A stretch of DNA of 64,000 nt from Alopecurus myosuroides (GCA_028641055.1 CM054058.1:239678187-239742186), one strand, 5' to 3'; positions 45,692-57,994 are shown, counted from the stretch's first letter. Notes: generated from the sequence alone by a model not told the origin. Numbers and translations: made by a program.

Positions 45692-45747
45692 TACATCGTT
45701 GTTCCTTAACAAAACAACACACTTTATATTTACTATCTATATCTATA

Positions 45748-48071
45748 TCTATACCTAATAATAAAGGGAGGAAGGTTTCTTCCTCCTTTTTTTCGTACGT
45801 TTTTTGGTGTTTACGTTTTCGTACGTCCGAGCTACGTCTCCGCGTCGCTAATATTTGGTTCGTCTGGTTTCTGCGAAGAATCCTATCATATTACGTCAGC
45901 AGAAGGGTACCAGGTCCGGTACCAAATCGACCTGCATATATGGTTGATTGCTCATATATACACCGGAGGGAGCTTGATTACCACAATCTTAGCCGACGAA
46001 CCGTGAATGATGGAGAAAAAAAAGCAGCGGCACGAGCAGGCAATCAGAACGGTGGTGTTGACGGCCATGGCAGCGACGCTGAGAGGCAGCCATGCAGGAC
46101 CCCAAATCTGTGACTGTATGTCGATCTCCAGCTTTCCTGGTAGTACGCGTGCAAGGATTGGTCCCCTCCGTCGAGCCGGAGTTGTAGGTCCGATCAGAAT
46201 GGAGCTGCTCCTTCGCGCTGCGTGGAATCCCCTCCCTCCTCCTTCGTGATGGAAGATACAGTGGCCGCCGGAGGAAATCCCGGAGGCCGTGCCTCCCAGT
46301 CCCAGTAGCCCCTAGAGCACCGAGGGCACCAGATCAAGCCGCCACTACCATCCAATTTCCTCGATCAATAAGTTCTCCGCCTGGTCGCCTATCATCACAC
46401 ATGGCGGATTGGCAAGTCCTTGTGGCCACCATCCAGGAGCAGGCATGGACGAGCCCAGCCCCGGTGCCAGGCCTCGATGGCGACGATGACGGGCGTCGGC
46501 CTCCAGGCTCCAGCTGAGAGATTGGTCCTGGACTTTTCTCTATTTATCAGACACCGCACCAAGGGCAGATTCAGCGAGAACGTTCAGAGCACTCGGTGGA
46601 TACGGCGCTCGTCGCCGCTTCAGCTCTTGGGCGACCTGCTATGCAACGTCTGAGACTCTTCTCCGAGCATCTGCTCTCTGCCCTCTAGCCGTAGGCTGCG
46701 CCCGACTCTGAAACTCTGTCCCTACCGAGCACCTGCGACTTGGCGGACGCACTCTGCACCAGCCGCTCTCTTTGACTGGCTCGATGAAGGTAAAAAGAGC
46801 TGCTGCTGTGTATTTTTCTTTTCCGGCTTGTCCATGTACTGGCGTAGTACTCGACGATCTGCTAACCAGTGAAGTCTTTCTGGTCAAGCATTGATGTTTA
46901 ACCTTTTTGTTAGCCACTGAACAATGGCATTGTTACGCCGATGAACAAGCATAATGGCATTGGATATGATTGTGGAAAAAACTGCCTAGCATGTCAGTAT
47001 ACGTCAGGCCAGTTAAGGAAAGATTTTATCCAAAATTTGTACTGTATCAATGTATTGGCTACTGAGCAAGAAAAATATTATTTAGAGTTTAGCGCATGTA
47101 TTAGAATGAAGGTGAGGAACATAGCTAGCCTATTTTCCAAAATATATTTCTTCTCTCATGGCTTGATCCTTTATAAAGCTCATCGTACCTTTGTGCAGCC
47201 TGAGTTTTAGAGTCAGATTGTGATGAAAAAAATAAAGTAGTTGTACTAGCTGCTCGGCTGCTCCTAATGGTGTAAACTGCGCACCTTCGTTCAGCCCAAA
47301 AATATATACTACCTGCTCTGATTTTAGTTTGCTTGGGTCGATATCTGTGCATGACATTTGTTCAGGCCAGAAATTCGGTTAAACTTCTTATATGTGTTTG
47401 CTTAGCGTTTGCCCAAAATAGAACTTTAACTACAAGTTCAAAATTATCAGCATATAGTATTGTAAGTTGATGATTACCAGGAGAACGTAAAATTGATCTT
47501 TTTAAAGTTGCAATCTAAGTCTCAGTTCAAAATTCAGGGTGCAAAAAAATAATATAGATGAACTAGCTGCTCCTAATGGTGTAGAATATGCAACTTCACC
47601 GGCAATGCGCAATTAATCCTTTTGTTCGGAAGGAAAAGAAAAGTAAGAAAAATTCTATATGTATTTACCCCGTGAACTTCTACATGCAAAGCATACTAAT
47701 GCTTCATGGTAAAAAAAACTTCTTTTAAAAGTGTAATTTTTAATGTGGTTGCATAGTTAGACTAATTCCATGGTTTTTAATAAGTGTGGTTGGATGGCTC
47801 ATGTCGAATTTCTGGTAATAAAGTAGGTCAAATTTTCATCATTATTTATCTGTTTTCATATGCTTTGAATATGCTTTCAACTTCAAGAGAATGTCACGGG
47901 TACTAGATTTTAATTACAACTTTATCTCTTATTGTGTTGTCATTCATTTTAATTATGGAACACACAAAAGAGTGAAATACAGGATGTAGATCTTTATGTC
48001 TAAGGGGCTCGAGGATTTTTGGCTTATTGGATTAGTGTTCTTCCGTTGCAACGCACGGGCATGTTTGCTAG
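45748..48071 (+). mobile_element. candidate non-autonomous Helitron
   Basis: The left end reads A|TCTATACCTAATAATAAAG and the right end CCGTTGCAACGCACGGGCAT then TTTGCTAG|T. A start with TC after A, an end with CTAG before T, and a GC-rich palindromic stretch (CGTTGCAACG) some 20 bases before the end are Helitron features. The phrase GTTGCAACGCACGGGCA is very common at this kind of end in grass genomes. Inside there is no Rep/helicase. A moderately GC-rich part at 46000-46720 could be captured gene DNA, but I recognise no domain. Confidence 0.55.
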
Positions 48072-48704
48072 TATATAAAAAATTATGTAAATTAATTTGA
48101 GAAATTCACTTTGCCACATGGAAGTATAGATATCGAGATTGTTTATTTCCACCGAGCGGAAGACCTGAGATTGTTCACCTAACGAGGTCTAAGCTTTACC
48201 TCGAGATCATTGAGCATTCTACATATAGTACAAAGCCTCCATAAAACAAGATTTGGGTCTTTACCGGATGTTGTTTGACATGGCTGGAACTTGTATATAT
48301 CGTTGTCTCCCGCGTGTTACTATGCCGATCAACAAGCGTGACCCCTACAAACAAAAATTTACCGTCGAAAAATACCACGATGGTTGGAGAGCCAGGTTGA
48401 GTTGCGTGTTTTGAGCCTTAGGGATGGCCAACATCATCATAAAAAACAACGGCGTCATATTCGCTGTAGGTAGGGTGGTTCAGTTTTGATTTCTTGACAT
48501 CGTCGCCGGCCAGCTTGGCAAAATTTTGGTGTGACAGCCTATCCCGATCTCCTCCATTTCATCGTCCTTGGTCACCCTAGGGAGATCAGCGACGGTGGAC
48601 GGAATGCTCTCCGAAGCAAAGGAGATCTACAATGAGTTCATCAAACAGTGGTGCCCTAGCATAGACCACAATTGCTTCATCTTTCTAAGGAGTTTCGCGC
48701 CTTC
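48072..48704. other. intergenic DNA
   Basis: No frame, terminal repeat or LTR feature recognised. Short frames without domain signs are present on both strands. Confidence 0.4.
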
Positions 48705-49030
48705 TGATACGTCCATTTTGCATCACCATTTTCATGATAATTTTCTCTTATTCATTGATATATTTCATATTGGGATGCAATTCTAATATATTTTTCATCT
48801 TATTTCGCGTGTTTTATAATTAAGAGGGAAGAAACACCGGATACTAAAAAGCACCCAAAAAATGACCTAATTTCCAGCGCTCAAAAAAATTTGAGAAAAT
48901 CAAAAAATTATAATGTGTGAAAAGAGCCACAAAGCCATAAGATTCCCCGAGGGGAGTAGCCACGTAGCAACGAGGGTGGAAGCCGTCGACCACCCCTGCC
49001 TCGAGTGGGACAGCGTGGCCCCTCTATGGC
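48705..49030 (+). repeat. Gypsy LTR fragment, 5' end only
   Basis: Starts TGATACGTCCATTTTGCATCA, a common LTR start in Triticeae Gypsy elements, and resembles 54510-54790. It breaks off near 49030 without reaching the other LTR end. The strip 49031-49112 that follows is unique in the window. Confidence 0.65.
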
Positions 49031-50092
49031 TTGTTGAATGTATGCCCAAAAGGCAATACTATTTATATATCTCATACTATGATATAACTTTTGTGGCTCG
49101 AGAATCTGAGATTTAGAGAAAAACTCACACCATGTGTAGAAACATGAACAAAATAAAGATACCCTGGTCTTGTGTTTTGGACTAATTTGTTGATTGATTG
49201 ATGACCGTGTTATTCAGGTCATGAACATAGTTTATCTGAGCATCAATAAATATCATATTGTTGGTTGAAACAATATGGATGGATAGACCCAAATCGTTGA
49301 TATGCTAAGACATCCAGTTTACAATGTCTTTTGTCCTTTAGTGACATATCACAACAAGGTTATTGCACAACATGTCCTCCATGAGTTTATTAAGGTTATA
49401 CATACGCGAAAAGTTTATTTGGTACTATCAAGTATCACGCCGTAAATTGGGCGATCAAAATGGTAGTAATGGGTAATTCCAAATGTGTGAATTGAGTTTT
49501 ATGTTCCAAGGTGGGAATTACTCCTGTGCAAAAGAGAGGTAGATCCAGTGCCCACTTGGTATGAATGATATCCAATATATTCTGCAGACAATGGACGATG
49601 ATGATACATCATGATGGATATCAAAATACGGATACGAGTAAAAGGGAACTTACGTGTAAACAAGATTGACAAAGATATAGTGAATCAAAAGTTGATTCAC
49701 ACAAATATTGGAATACGTAATCCCGGGTTCAGCACCGGTCCTGAAATTTCGGGAGTCTTGGGCGAGACAAAAATTTGGACCCCTAGTACAAGTAGACATA
49801 TACTCCCTCCGTTCCATTTTAGAAGGCGTGATTTTTTTTCCATTTTATTCCACAAAGCAAGGGGGTGAAGCGAATCCATCGCTATATTTCCCCTTATGCC
49901 CCTCCTTCCCATTTCCCCTCGGTCGATATCCTGAGTAAAAAATACGACGATGGCAGTAAACCTAGCGGGGCACCTTGCTTCGTCTTCTGCGCCCGAGGAG
50001 TAAATCCTGTGATGCATCTCAAGTACCTCGAATCCACGCCACCATGATTTGCTCCTTCGATTTTCCTGTTCCCCGCTTCTTTCCTCTCCTCT

Positions 50093-50404
50093 ATGCGAGC
50101 CATGGCGCACTTCTTTGCACCGCGGATGGAGGAGGATGGTGAACCAAGGAGGAGGGCGAGAGCGGGAGATGTGTTTCAGGTGGCGGCGTCCATGGCGCTG
50201 GCGGCGGTGTACATGTTGTTGGCGGTGACGTTCATGTCGTGTACTACTGATGTCGTCGTCGTGGAGGAGAAGGCGCTGGAGGGTGTGGTGCTACGCACGA
50301 CGGCGGCCTTGTCATTATGCTGGGCGAGCGCGGCAGCGTTCCCGTGCTGCAGGGCGAGCTCGGCGTCGTTTACGAGCTGCTGGGCGAGCGTGACATCGGT
50401 CTGA
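50093..50404 (+). pseudogene. gene-like fragment with a hydrophobic segment (unrecognised)
   Basis: A frame of about 100 residues starting MAHFFAPRMEEDGEPRRRAR, with a hydrophobic run VAASMALAAVYMLLAVTFM that could span a membrane. Its end runs into the LTR edge. Copy 2 has the same frame (56629-56827) but stops earlier, and the ATG is changed to ACG. The minus strand also has an open frame here, so the coding strand is not certain. I do not recognise the protein. Confidence 0.3.
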
Positions 50405-51562
50405 ACGGATAGTAAGGGCACCTAGAGGGGGTGAATTGGTTCTACGACCAATTTAAATTTTTCTACAAGATTAGGCTTGACACAAAGGTAAATTCTCTAG
50501 ATAATGCAACTACGGTAAATTTACCTATATGACGACAACAACAACAAACATAATACAAGCACAAGTAAAGGGGAAGGGAACGAGGTAACCGATATGAAGC
50601 ACGCGGAGACACGATGTAACCCCGAGTTCCTCTTTGTTAAGGGAGTACGTCTCGTTGGAGAGATGTGAGCTTCGCCACAAAGGCCTACTCAATGCCATAA
50701 AGCCCTCACCCTATTCTCCGATGAACCCCACCACAAAGCCCTAGTCCACCTTCCACTATTGATCCCCTTTGAGGCGGGAATCGAATCCTTTACACACAAG
50801 GTTGGGGCACACACCCACAACCAAATTGGGGGCTCCCAACACCAAGAATCACCAAGTGTAGCAAGAGGTCTAGGTTCTCCACAAATGGAAACCCTAGACT
50901 CAAATCGCTCAAGTGAATGAGGGAGAAATGAAGAACGGCTCGGTGAAGATGTAGATCGGGGCCTTCTCCTTCAATCATTCAAAGATCAACAAGTTTGGTG
51001 GGAGGGATTGAGAGTAATTGAGGATTTGGTGACCTCAATAAATGGTATTCAAACTTGAACCGGAATATCCGGTTAGCCTCAATTCTTCAGATCTGGAATT
51101 CGACAGCGTTGGCCTCTACCGTAATATCCGATTTAAGCGAATAATCCGGCTGTAATAATCCGGCTAGCTTCTGTCCCGAACAGGCTCCTCAACCAGAATA
51201 TCTGGTTGATGCGAAATAATCCGGTTGCAATAATCATGTTGAGTTCTGCGTCTCCAACCTTCCAGTCCTTAGCCATTTTGAGCCTAAACTTCCACAACCG
51301 GAATATCCGGTTGTTCCAGGATAATCCGGTTGGAATAATCGACTCTTCTCTGTAACCGGAATATCCGGTTGCCCTGGAATAATCCAGTTAGAATAATCTG
51401 GTTCCTCTATGTCCCAAACCTCAATGATCTAACTTCACTGTTCTTTTGGTGATCGATGCGGATGTTGAAAATAACACCTGCACACTTAACACCTCAACAA
51501 ATAATATACTTAGTATTGTTAACTAACACACAAACCCAACGGGAAAATGAAATGCACTTTCA
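50402..51562 (-). repeat. 3' LTR of Copia element (copy 1)
   Basis: On the minus strand TGAAAGTGCATTTC to CTATCCGTTCA, 1161 bp. The purine tract ACGGGGAGAT precedes it (51563-51572). Compared with copy 2 it has lost the TATA box region. A set of palindromes AACCGGAATATCCGGTT is at 51058, 51295 and 51353, with a changed one at 51191. Confidence 0.8.
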
Positions 51563-52080
51563 ATCTCCCCGTTTTTGGTGTTAGATGACAATACTAAGAT
51601 TTGCAATAAAATCTCGACAAGTACATGTTTGTGACAAAATGAAAAATTCTCCCCCTACACATATACATATCCTTTGTTTGCCTCAAATGCAAAAAAAAAA
51701 TGCAATATCCATGAGAAGAGAAATTTACAACAAGTAATACAAACATTCCAAAGTAAACAACATAACAAATATGTTAAGGAAGTTTGAAAGAGATACCTTG
51801 TGCGTAGAGATAATAGCAAGTATACCGAAGCACAATAATAGATTATATCCTCAACATAGATAACCAGATAACCATAGTCTCACAACACATAGTTTAAACG
51901 AGACAAATAGCAAATAGTTCACAAAATAAACTAAATGGACACAACCTCTCAAGAAATGATAAAAGAATATGCTTGTGCCCGAACCCATGCAAATATTGTA
52001 GGCCTAAGACTAATTCTCCCCCTTTGGCATCGAGACACCAAAAAGGAGATAGGTGGTGGTGCTAGCGTCCCATAGACAAG
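51563..52080 (-). other. 3' noncoding internal part of Copia element
   Basis: AT-rich DNA between the accessory ORF and the purine tract. It includes CTCCCCCTACACATATACAT and CTCCCCCTTTGGCATC, short pyrimidine runs (purine on minus) usual before Copia 3' LTRs. No gene seen. Confidence 0.5.
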
Positions 52081-53022
52081 CTAAGCATCCGAGTGCTCAG
52101 AGGACTCTCCAGGTGACGTCTCGAAAGCACCCTTGGCATCTCGCTCCTGATCTTCATCCACATCCTCATCTTCCTCATCAAAGTCATCACCAACAGGAGT
52201 ACTGGATGAGGCAGTAGTGGCAAGAAGAGCCTCCTCAATCTGCTCCCAAGGGGTACAGTCTCTAGAAGCCCACTGTGAATAAGAATCAGGAACTAAGGCA
52301 GCATGGAGATCACCAGTAGCACCACTCACATGGTGAAATATCTGACGCTGAGAGCTGGACGTAACAGTGTCCCTGATTTAGGCCTGATACTGCTCCTTGT
52401 GGATATCCACCTTCATGCAAAGCACATTGAGCTGAAACCAGGAAAGCTTCCTGACATTGCGCATAGTAGTGGAGGTGTGAGCCATGTGAGCACTAGAAGG
52501 GGCACCTCCCATAGAGGAACCACACTCAGGAGGAGGAGCAAGAGCAGCAAAAACAACCTTTTTCCTCTTCACATACAGCTTCTTGAAAGCATGATCTTGC
52601 AAAGGCAGCTCACAGAAGTCTCTTCCCATTGTTTCCTTGATCAACATCATAATGTATGGTCCATATGGGATGGTGTTCCCACCAATAATGCCATATCGAA
52701 GCTCGTGGAAGATGATATCCACGACATCCACTGTGTATGATGCAGTAGGGTCCTCATCCTCCATACACTGCTTTGCCAGAATCAGAAGGTTGCAAAGCGG
52801 ACTGATGAGAGCATCATTATTCCCACCACTAGGAACCAAGAAAGACCGAAAGAGGCGCACCATCTGATCATAGAATGGGAGCTGCCCTTCCAACTTACCA
52901 ATAGTGTATCCAAGGGAATAGATGTCAGCCATGGTCTTCTCACACTGAGGTCTATCCACATCATGCATACGGTGACCAAGTGGTGGATGAGAGCGGTCCC
53001 TATAGCCAAGAGCATTGCCCAA
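52081..53022 (-). pseudogene. accessory ORF of the Copia element (unrecognised)
   Basis: Two minus-strand frames: 214 residues (53022-52378) and, after a shift, 82 residues (52329-52081). The first reads IGKLEGQLPFYDQMVRLFRS, TVDVVDIIFHELRYGI and YGPYIMMLIKETMGR, a helical pattern that recurs in proteins annotated in cereals as unclassified retrotransposon protein. A basic stretch KKLYVKRKK follows. The second is acidic, FDEEDEDVDEDQERDAK. No membrane segment or enzyme motif is visible. It lies where Sirevirus-type elements carry an extra ORF after pol; here pol is missing. Function unknown. Confidence 0.45.
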
Positions 53023-53263
53023 CTTGTAAAACTAAGCCTCACATGGAGTGGTCTAGGTCATCCACTTCAAACTGCAAACATCACCTGAGTCAAAAGCCAA
53101 TGTGGACATGAACTGGATCACCAGATCGGTGTTGTGAGATGTAGCAATAGCAAGAGCGGCCACTTCACTTGTGGTTTCTTCTTCTTCGTCACTCCCGGAA
53201 TCATACTTCTCTTGTGTCACAAGCACAAACTTGGTGGGGGATTCTAGTTGACAAGTTTCTTCT

Positions 53264-54500
53264 TCAAGTGAGGTTTCTTGTAAGGAACCTTGGACATTCC
53301 TTGTGAATGAGCTTGCCACCATGAAGTTTTCTATTCTCATAGGGACACTTCGCAATGAAATGGTGCTTATCTTGACAATTAAAGCAATCCCTCACCCTTT
53401 GAGTCCCTTCGTTGCCATAGCGATACTTAGTCTTCTCCTCTACATATGCCTTGGCCGTGGATGGATTCTTCCAAAAAAAATGCACGGTAAGAGCAATGAC
53501 ATCTTTGAGCATGGGGTCATATTCTTGATCCTTCAACAGAGCCATGTCCTCAAACCAATCTTCTTCATACTCAACCTCCCTTGAGGCCTTGACACAACCT
53601 TGGCCTTCAAAGCAACCGATGCTCCTTTGTAAATTCCTAGGGCTCTAGCACGGTTGTCAAGAGCATTTTTGGTTTGCACTTGATAGGAGCACACTTCTTG
53701 CATCACTTAGGTTGAGGTCAAGGATGCAAAGTCATGTATTCCTTGAATGCTCTTAAAGTCCGTGGGCTCAAAAGGCATGAGAGCAATCATGTACTTCCTT
53801 TTGATCCAAGAATCATCAATATACTTGGCACCGACACTGTTGAATGTGGTGGCAAGAGTCTTGAGTCTTCGGTACATGTCTTCATGGCTCTCACCATCAT
53901 GCATATAGAACCCTTCGGCCTCATTGCTCATGGTATCATACCTATTCCTTTGCATTCTCTCATTGCCCAAAAACATGATGACAAGAGCGTCTCATGTTTC
54001 CTTGGCGGTGGAATATTGTTGAAGATGAGGCATGTGGTTAGGACCCACGGCTTGTTGAATGATGGACAAGGCGGTGTAGTTGAGTTGACAATCTACGGCT
54101 TCTCTTGTTGTCAAGTTCTTGGGGTCATGTGGCTTGTACCCATATCGAGTGACCCTCCAAAGTTCTATACAAGAAGAGTTCAAGTGAGTTTCCACGTAAT
54201 ATTGCCACTCACCAAAAGAATGTGCATCAATTTTAGGAGGTTCTCCTCTAGGAATTATATGGGGATGTGGGATGGAGGATCGGGAGAATAGTGTCCTTCG
54301 ACGGCGTGGAATTCTCCTTTTTCTTCTGTACCCTTATCGATGGAGTTCTTAGCTGAATCATCTTTAAGTGGTTCACCATTTGCCTCATTCTTGGCACCCT
54401 CCGGTGGTTCAACCGTAGGGGTTGAAGTGGAGGTCTCCGGTTCCTTGGCTTTCATAAGTTGCAACACGATTGTTCGCAACTCATCAATTTTTCCCTCCAT
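53264..54500 (-). pseudogene. gag of the Copia element (broken)
   Basis: Pieces on the minus strand. MEGKIDELRTIVLQLMKAKE is the start at 54500. METHLNSS with LNYTALSIIQQAVG (54195-53992) and ESHEDMYRRLKTLATTFNSV with YMIALMP (53976-53707) are UBN2-type Copia capsid blocks. The zinc knuckle CFNCQDKHHFIAKCPYENR (53545-53264) has the full CX2CX4HX4C pattern. Frame changes separate the pieces. Protease, integrase and RT would follow but only the accessory ORF does, so pol is deleted. To the right, 10 bases beyond the ATG, a Gypsy LTR cuts off the 5' end. Confidence 0.75.
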
Positions 54501-54509
54501 GGATGACGT

Positions 54510-55662
54510 TGATACGTCTATTTTGAATCACTATTTTATATCATAATTTTCTGTTATTCATCGATATATTTCATGTTATGATGCATCCCTTATGTTATTT
54601 TGTCTTATTTTGCATGTTTCATAATTTTTGGAGAATAAACACCGGGACCAGAATTCTGATGGAAAAAGCACCGTCGAGATACCATATTTCAGAAGATCAG
54701 AAGAAGTAGAGGGACACCGGGGTGTCTTAGAAGTTCAGAGGAGGAGTCCAGCCAGAAGGGGAGTCAGAGGGGGCCACTAGGGGTGCACACCACCTAGTGG
54801 ATAGTTTTGGCGTACTTGGCCCCCAGGGAACCCTAAGCCTCAGACCATCATCGAAGAATTATTCCGCCGCCGCCTTGGGGCGAAAAACACCCGAGAGAGA
54901 AAAGCTCTCTGGCAGGGAGAAATCTTCCGGGGAAATTCCTCTCCGGAGAGGGGATCGCCATAGTCATCGTCATCACTTCGGGTATCATCAAGATCGTCAT
55001 CATCATCACCACCAGCACCATTACCCTCATCATCCACCATCATCCCGCTGTAACAATTAGGGTCCTCTATCGTTGTTTTACATTAGATCTTTGTCCCGGT
55101 GTGGATTAATTGTTAGTAGTTGATGCTTGTGAGATTTATCGGTGTTTGCACTTTATGACCAGATTGTTATCATCCATTATATCACCTCTGATTATGATCC
55201 ATATGATGTCTTGTGAGTAGTTCGTGTTGTTCTTGAGGACATGGGAGAAGTCAAGTTGTTAGTAGTGAAGTAATGTTGAGTAATATTTGATGGTTTGATA
55301 TTTAAGTTATGGTGTTATTCTTCTAGTGGTGTCATGTGAACGTCGACTACATGATACTTCACCATTTATGAGCCTAGGAGAATGCATCGTGTATTTGGAT
55401 ACTAATTGTGGGGTTTCCGGAGTGACAGAAACCTAAACCTCCTTTAGGAAACCATTACACGAGGGAGCGTAGGATCCCGGAGTTTAAAGCCGTGGTTAGA
55501 TTTATTTCTTAATTACTTTCTTGTAGTTGCGGATGCTTGCAAGGGGTATAATCACAAGTATGTATTAGTCTTGGATGGGACGGTACATTAGCATAGGTTC
55601 ACCCACACAACACTTATCAAAACACTAAGATTATTCGACGGCATGGAACAAAAGCACTTGAC
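54510..55662 (+). repeat. Gypsy LTR, 3'-truncated
   Basis: Starts TGATACGTCTATTTTGAATC and runs about 1150 bp. The CAT-rich stretch 54958-55045 and the late phrase TTGGATGGGACGGTACATTAGC are usual for large Triticeae Gypsy LTRs. The terminal CA end and a primer site are missing. At 55662 it joins duplication copy 2. Its start resembles the fragment at 48705, which stands in the same place before copy 1. Confidence 0.7.
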
Positions 55663-57596
55663 AGAGAAAAACTCACACCATGTGTAGAAACATGAACATA
55701 GTAAAGATACCCTGGTCTTGTCTTTTGGACTAATTTGTTGATTGATTGATGACCGTGTTTTTCAGGTCATGAACATAGTTTATCTGAGCATCAATAAAAA
55801 TCATATTGTTGGTTGAAACAATATGGATGGTTAGACCCAAATCGTTGATATGCTAAGACATCCAGTTTACGATGTCTTTTATTCTTTAGTGACATATCAC
55901 AACAAGGTTATAGCACAACATGTCCTCCATGAGTTTATTAAGGTTATACATACGCGAAAATTTGATTTGGTACTATCAAGTATCGGGCCGTAAATTGGGT
56001 GATCAAAATGGTAGTAATGGGTAATTTCAAATGTGTGAAATGATTTTTATGTTCCAAGGTGGGAATTAATCCTGTGCAAAAGAGAGATAGATCCAGTGCC
56101 CACTTGGTATGAATGATATCCAATATATTCTGCAGACAATGGATGATGATGATACATCATGATGGATATCAAAATACGGATATGAGTAAAAGGGAACTTA
56201 CGTGTAAACAAGATTGACAAAAATATAGTGAATCAAAAGTTGATTCACACAAATATCGGAATAACTAATCCCGGGTTCAGCACCGGTCCTGAAATTTCGG
56301 GGGCCTTGGGCGAGACAAAAATTTGGACCCCTAGTACTCCCTCCGTTCCATATAGAAGGCGTGATTTTTTTCCATTTTATTCCACAAAGCAAGGGGCTGA
56401 AGCAAATCCATCGCTTTCCCCTTATGCCCCTCCTTCCCATTTCCCCTTGATCGATATCCTGAGTAAAAAATACGATGATGGCAGTAAACCTAGCGGCGGC
56501 ACCTTGCTTCGTCTTCTACGCCCGAGGAGTAAATATCGTGCCGCAGATCGTCTCAAGTACCTCGAATCCACGCCACCATGATTTTCTCCTTTGATTTTCC
56601 TGTTCCCCACTTCTTTCCTCTCCTCTGTGCGAGCCACGGCGCACTTCTTTGCATCGCGGATGGAGGAGGATGGTGAACCAAGGAGGAGGGCGAGAGCGGG
56701 ATATGTGTTTCAGGTGGCGGCGTGCATGGCGCTGGCGGCGGTATTCGTGTTGTATGCGGTGACGTTCATGCAGTGTACTACTAATGTCGTCATGCTGGGA
56801 GAGCGCGGCAGCATTCCCGTGCTGTAGGGCAAGGTAGGCGTCGTTTACGAGCTGCTGGGCGAGCGCGACATCGGTCCCGTGCCGTTGGAGCAGCAGTAGC
56901 TGAACGGATAGTAAGGGCACCTAGAGGGGGGGTGAATAGGTGCTACGACCAATTTTAATTTTTCTACAAGATTAGGCTTGACACAAAGGTAAATTCTCTA
57001 GATAATGCAACTACGGTAAATTTACCTATATGACAACGACAACAACAACAAACATGATACAAGCACAAGTAAAGGGGAAGGGAACAAGGTAACCGATATG
57101 AAGCACGCGGAGACACGATGTAATCCCGAGTTCCTCCTTGTTAAGGGAGTACGTCTCGTTGGAGAGATGTGAGCTTCGCCACAAAGGGCTACTCAACGCC
57201 ACAAAGGCCTCACCCTATTCTCCGATCAACCCCGCCACAAAGGCCTAGTCCACCTTCCACTATTGATCCCCTTTGAGGCGAGAATCGAATCCTTTACACA
57301 CAAGCTTGGGGCACACACCCACAACCAAATTGGGGGATCCCAACACCAAGAATCACCAAGTGTAGCAAGAGGTCTAGGTTATCCACAAATGGAAACCCTA
57401 GACTCAAATCCCTCAAGTGAATGAGGGGGAAATGAAGAACGGCTCGGTGAAGATGTAGATTGGGGCCTTCTCCTTCAATCCTTCAAAGATCAACAAGTTT
57501 GGTAGGAGGGATTGGGAGTAACTGAGAATTTGGTGAGCTCAATAAATGGTATTCAATGCAATGGACGAACTAGAGCTCAAGGAGGAAGAGGAGGGG

Positions 57597-57604
57597 TATT
57601 TATA
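57597..57604 (-). promoter_or_regulatory. TATA box of Copia LTR copy 2
   Basis: TATAAATA on minus inside GGCGGTATAAATACCCC. The first palindrome lies 38 bases upstream. Copy 1 has a deletion here. Confidence 0.7.
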
Positions 57605-57641
57605 CCGCCTCCCCAAATCTAGTCGTTTGAGCAGAAAATGG

Positions 57642-57994
57642 AACCGGATTATCCGGTTCAAACTTGAACCGGAATATCCGGTTAGCCTCAATTCTTCAGA
57701 TCCGGAATTCGACAGTGTTGACCTCTAGCATAATATCCGATTTGAGCGAATGCAATAATCCGGATAGCTTCTGTCCGGAACAGCCTCCTCAACCGGAATA
57801 TCTGGTTGATGTGAAATAATCCGGTTGCAATAATCCTGTTGAGTTCTGCGTCTCCAACCTTCCAATCCTTAGCCATTTTGAGACTAAACTTCCAAACCCA
57901 GAATATCCGGTTGTTCCAGAATAATCTGGTTGGGATAATCGGCTCTTCTCTATCTCAAACTTGGTTGGGATCTTCCTAACCGGAATATCCGGTT
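57642..57994 (-). promoter_or_regulatory. palindrome array in the U3 part of the Copia LTR
   Basis: 17-base palindromes with arms AACCGGA and TCCGGTT lie at 57642-57658, 57667-57683, 57791-57807 (one arm changed) and 57978-57994, with half-sites ATAATCCGGTT between. They precede the TATA box, so they may be protein binding sites. No factor is assigned. Confidence 0.5.

Larger units (their letters stand above)
49113..51866. repeat. segmental duplication, copy 1
   Basis: Matches 55663-58464 over its length, starting from GAGAAAAACTCACACCATGT. It includes about 1.29 kb of flanking DNA, a whole Copia 3' LTR (50402-51562) and the start of its internal region. Copy 1 lacks 24 bases just before the LTR and about 113 bases inside the LTR compared with copy 2. 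As the flank is shared as well as the LTR, this is a duplication of the locus, not two insertions. Confidence 0.85.

Noticed and set aside
49803..49835. Second Stowaway MITE (CTCCCTCCGTTCCATTTTAG) in the duplicated flank
   Set aside because: Only one terminal sequence is visible; no matching inverted end or second TA was found within 500 bases, so at most a fragment.
54958..55045. CAT-rich stretch as a coding His-rich protein or satellite
   Set aside because: It is part of a Gypsy LTR where CAT-rich leader sequence is common; open frames on both strands result from the triplet pattern.
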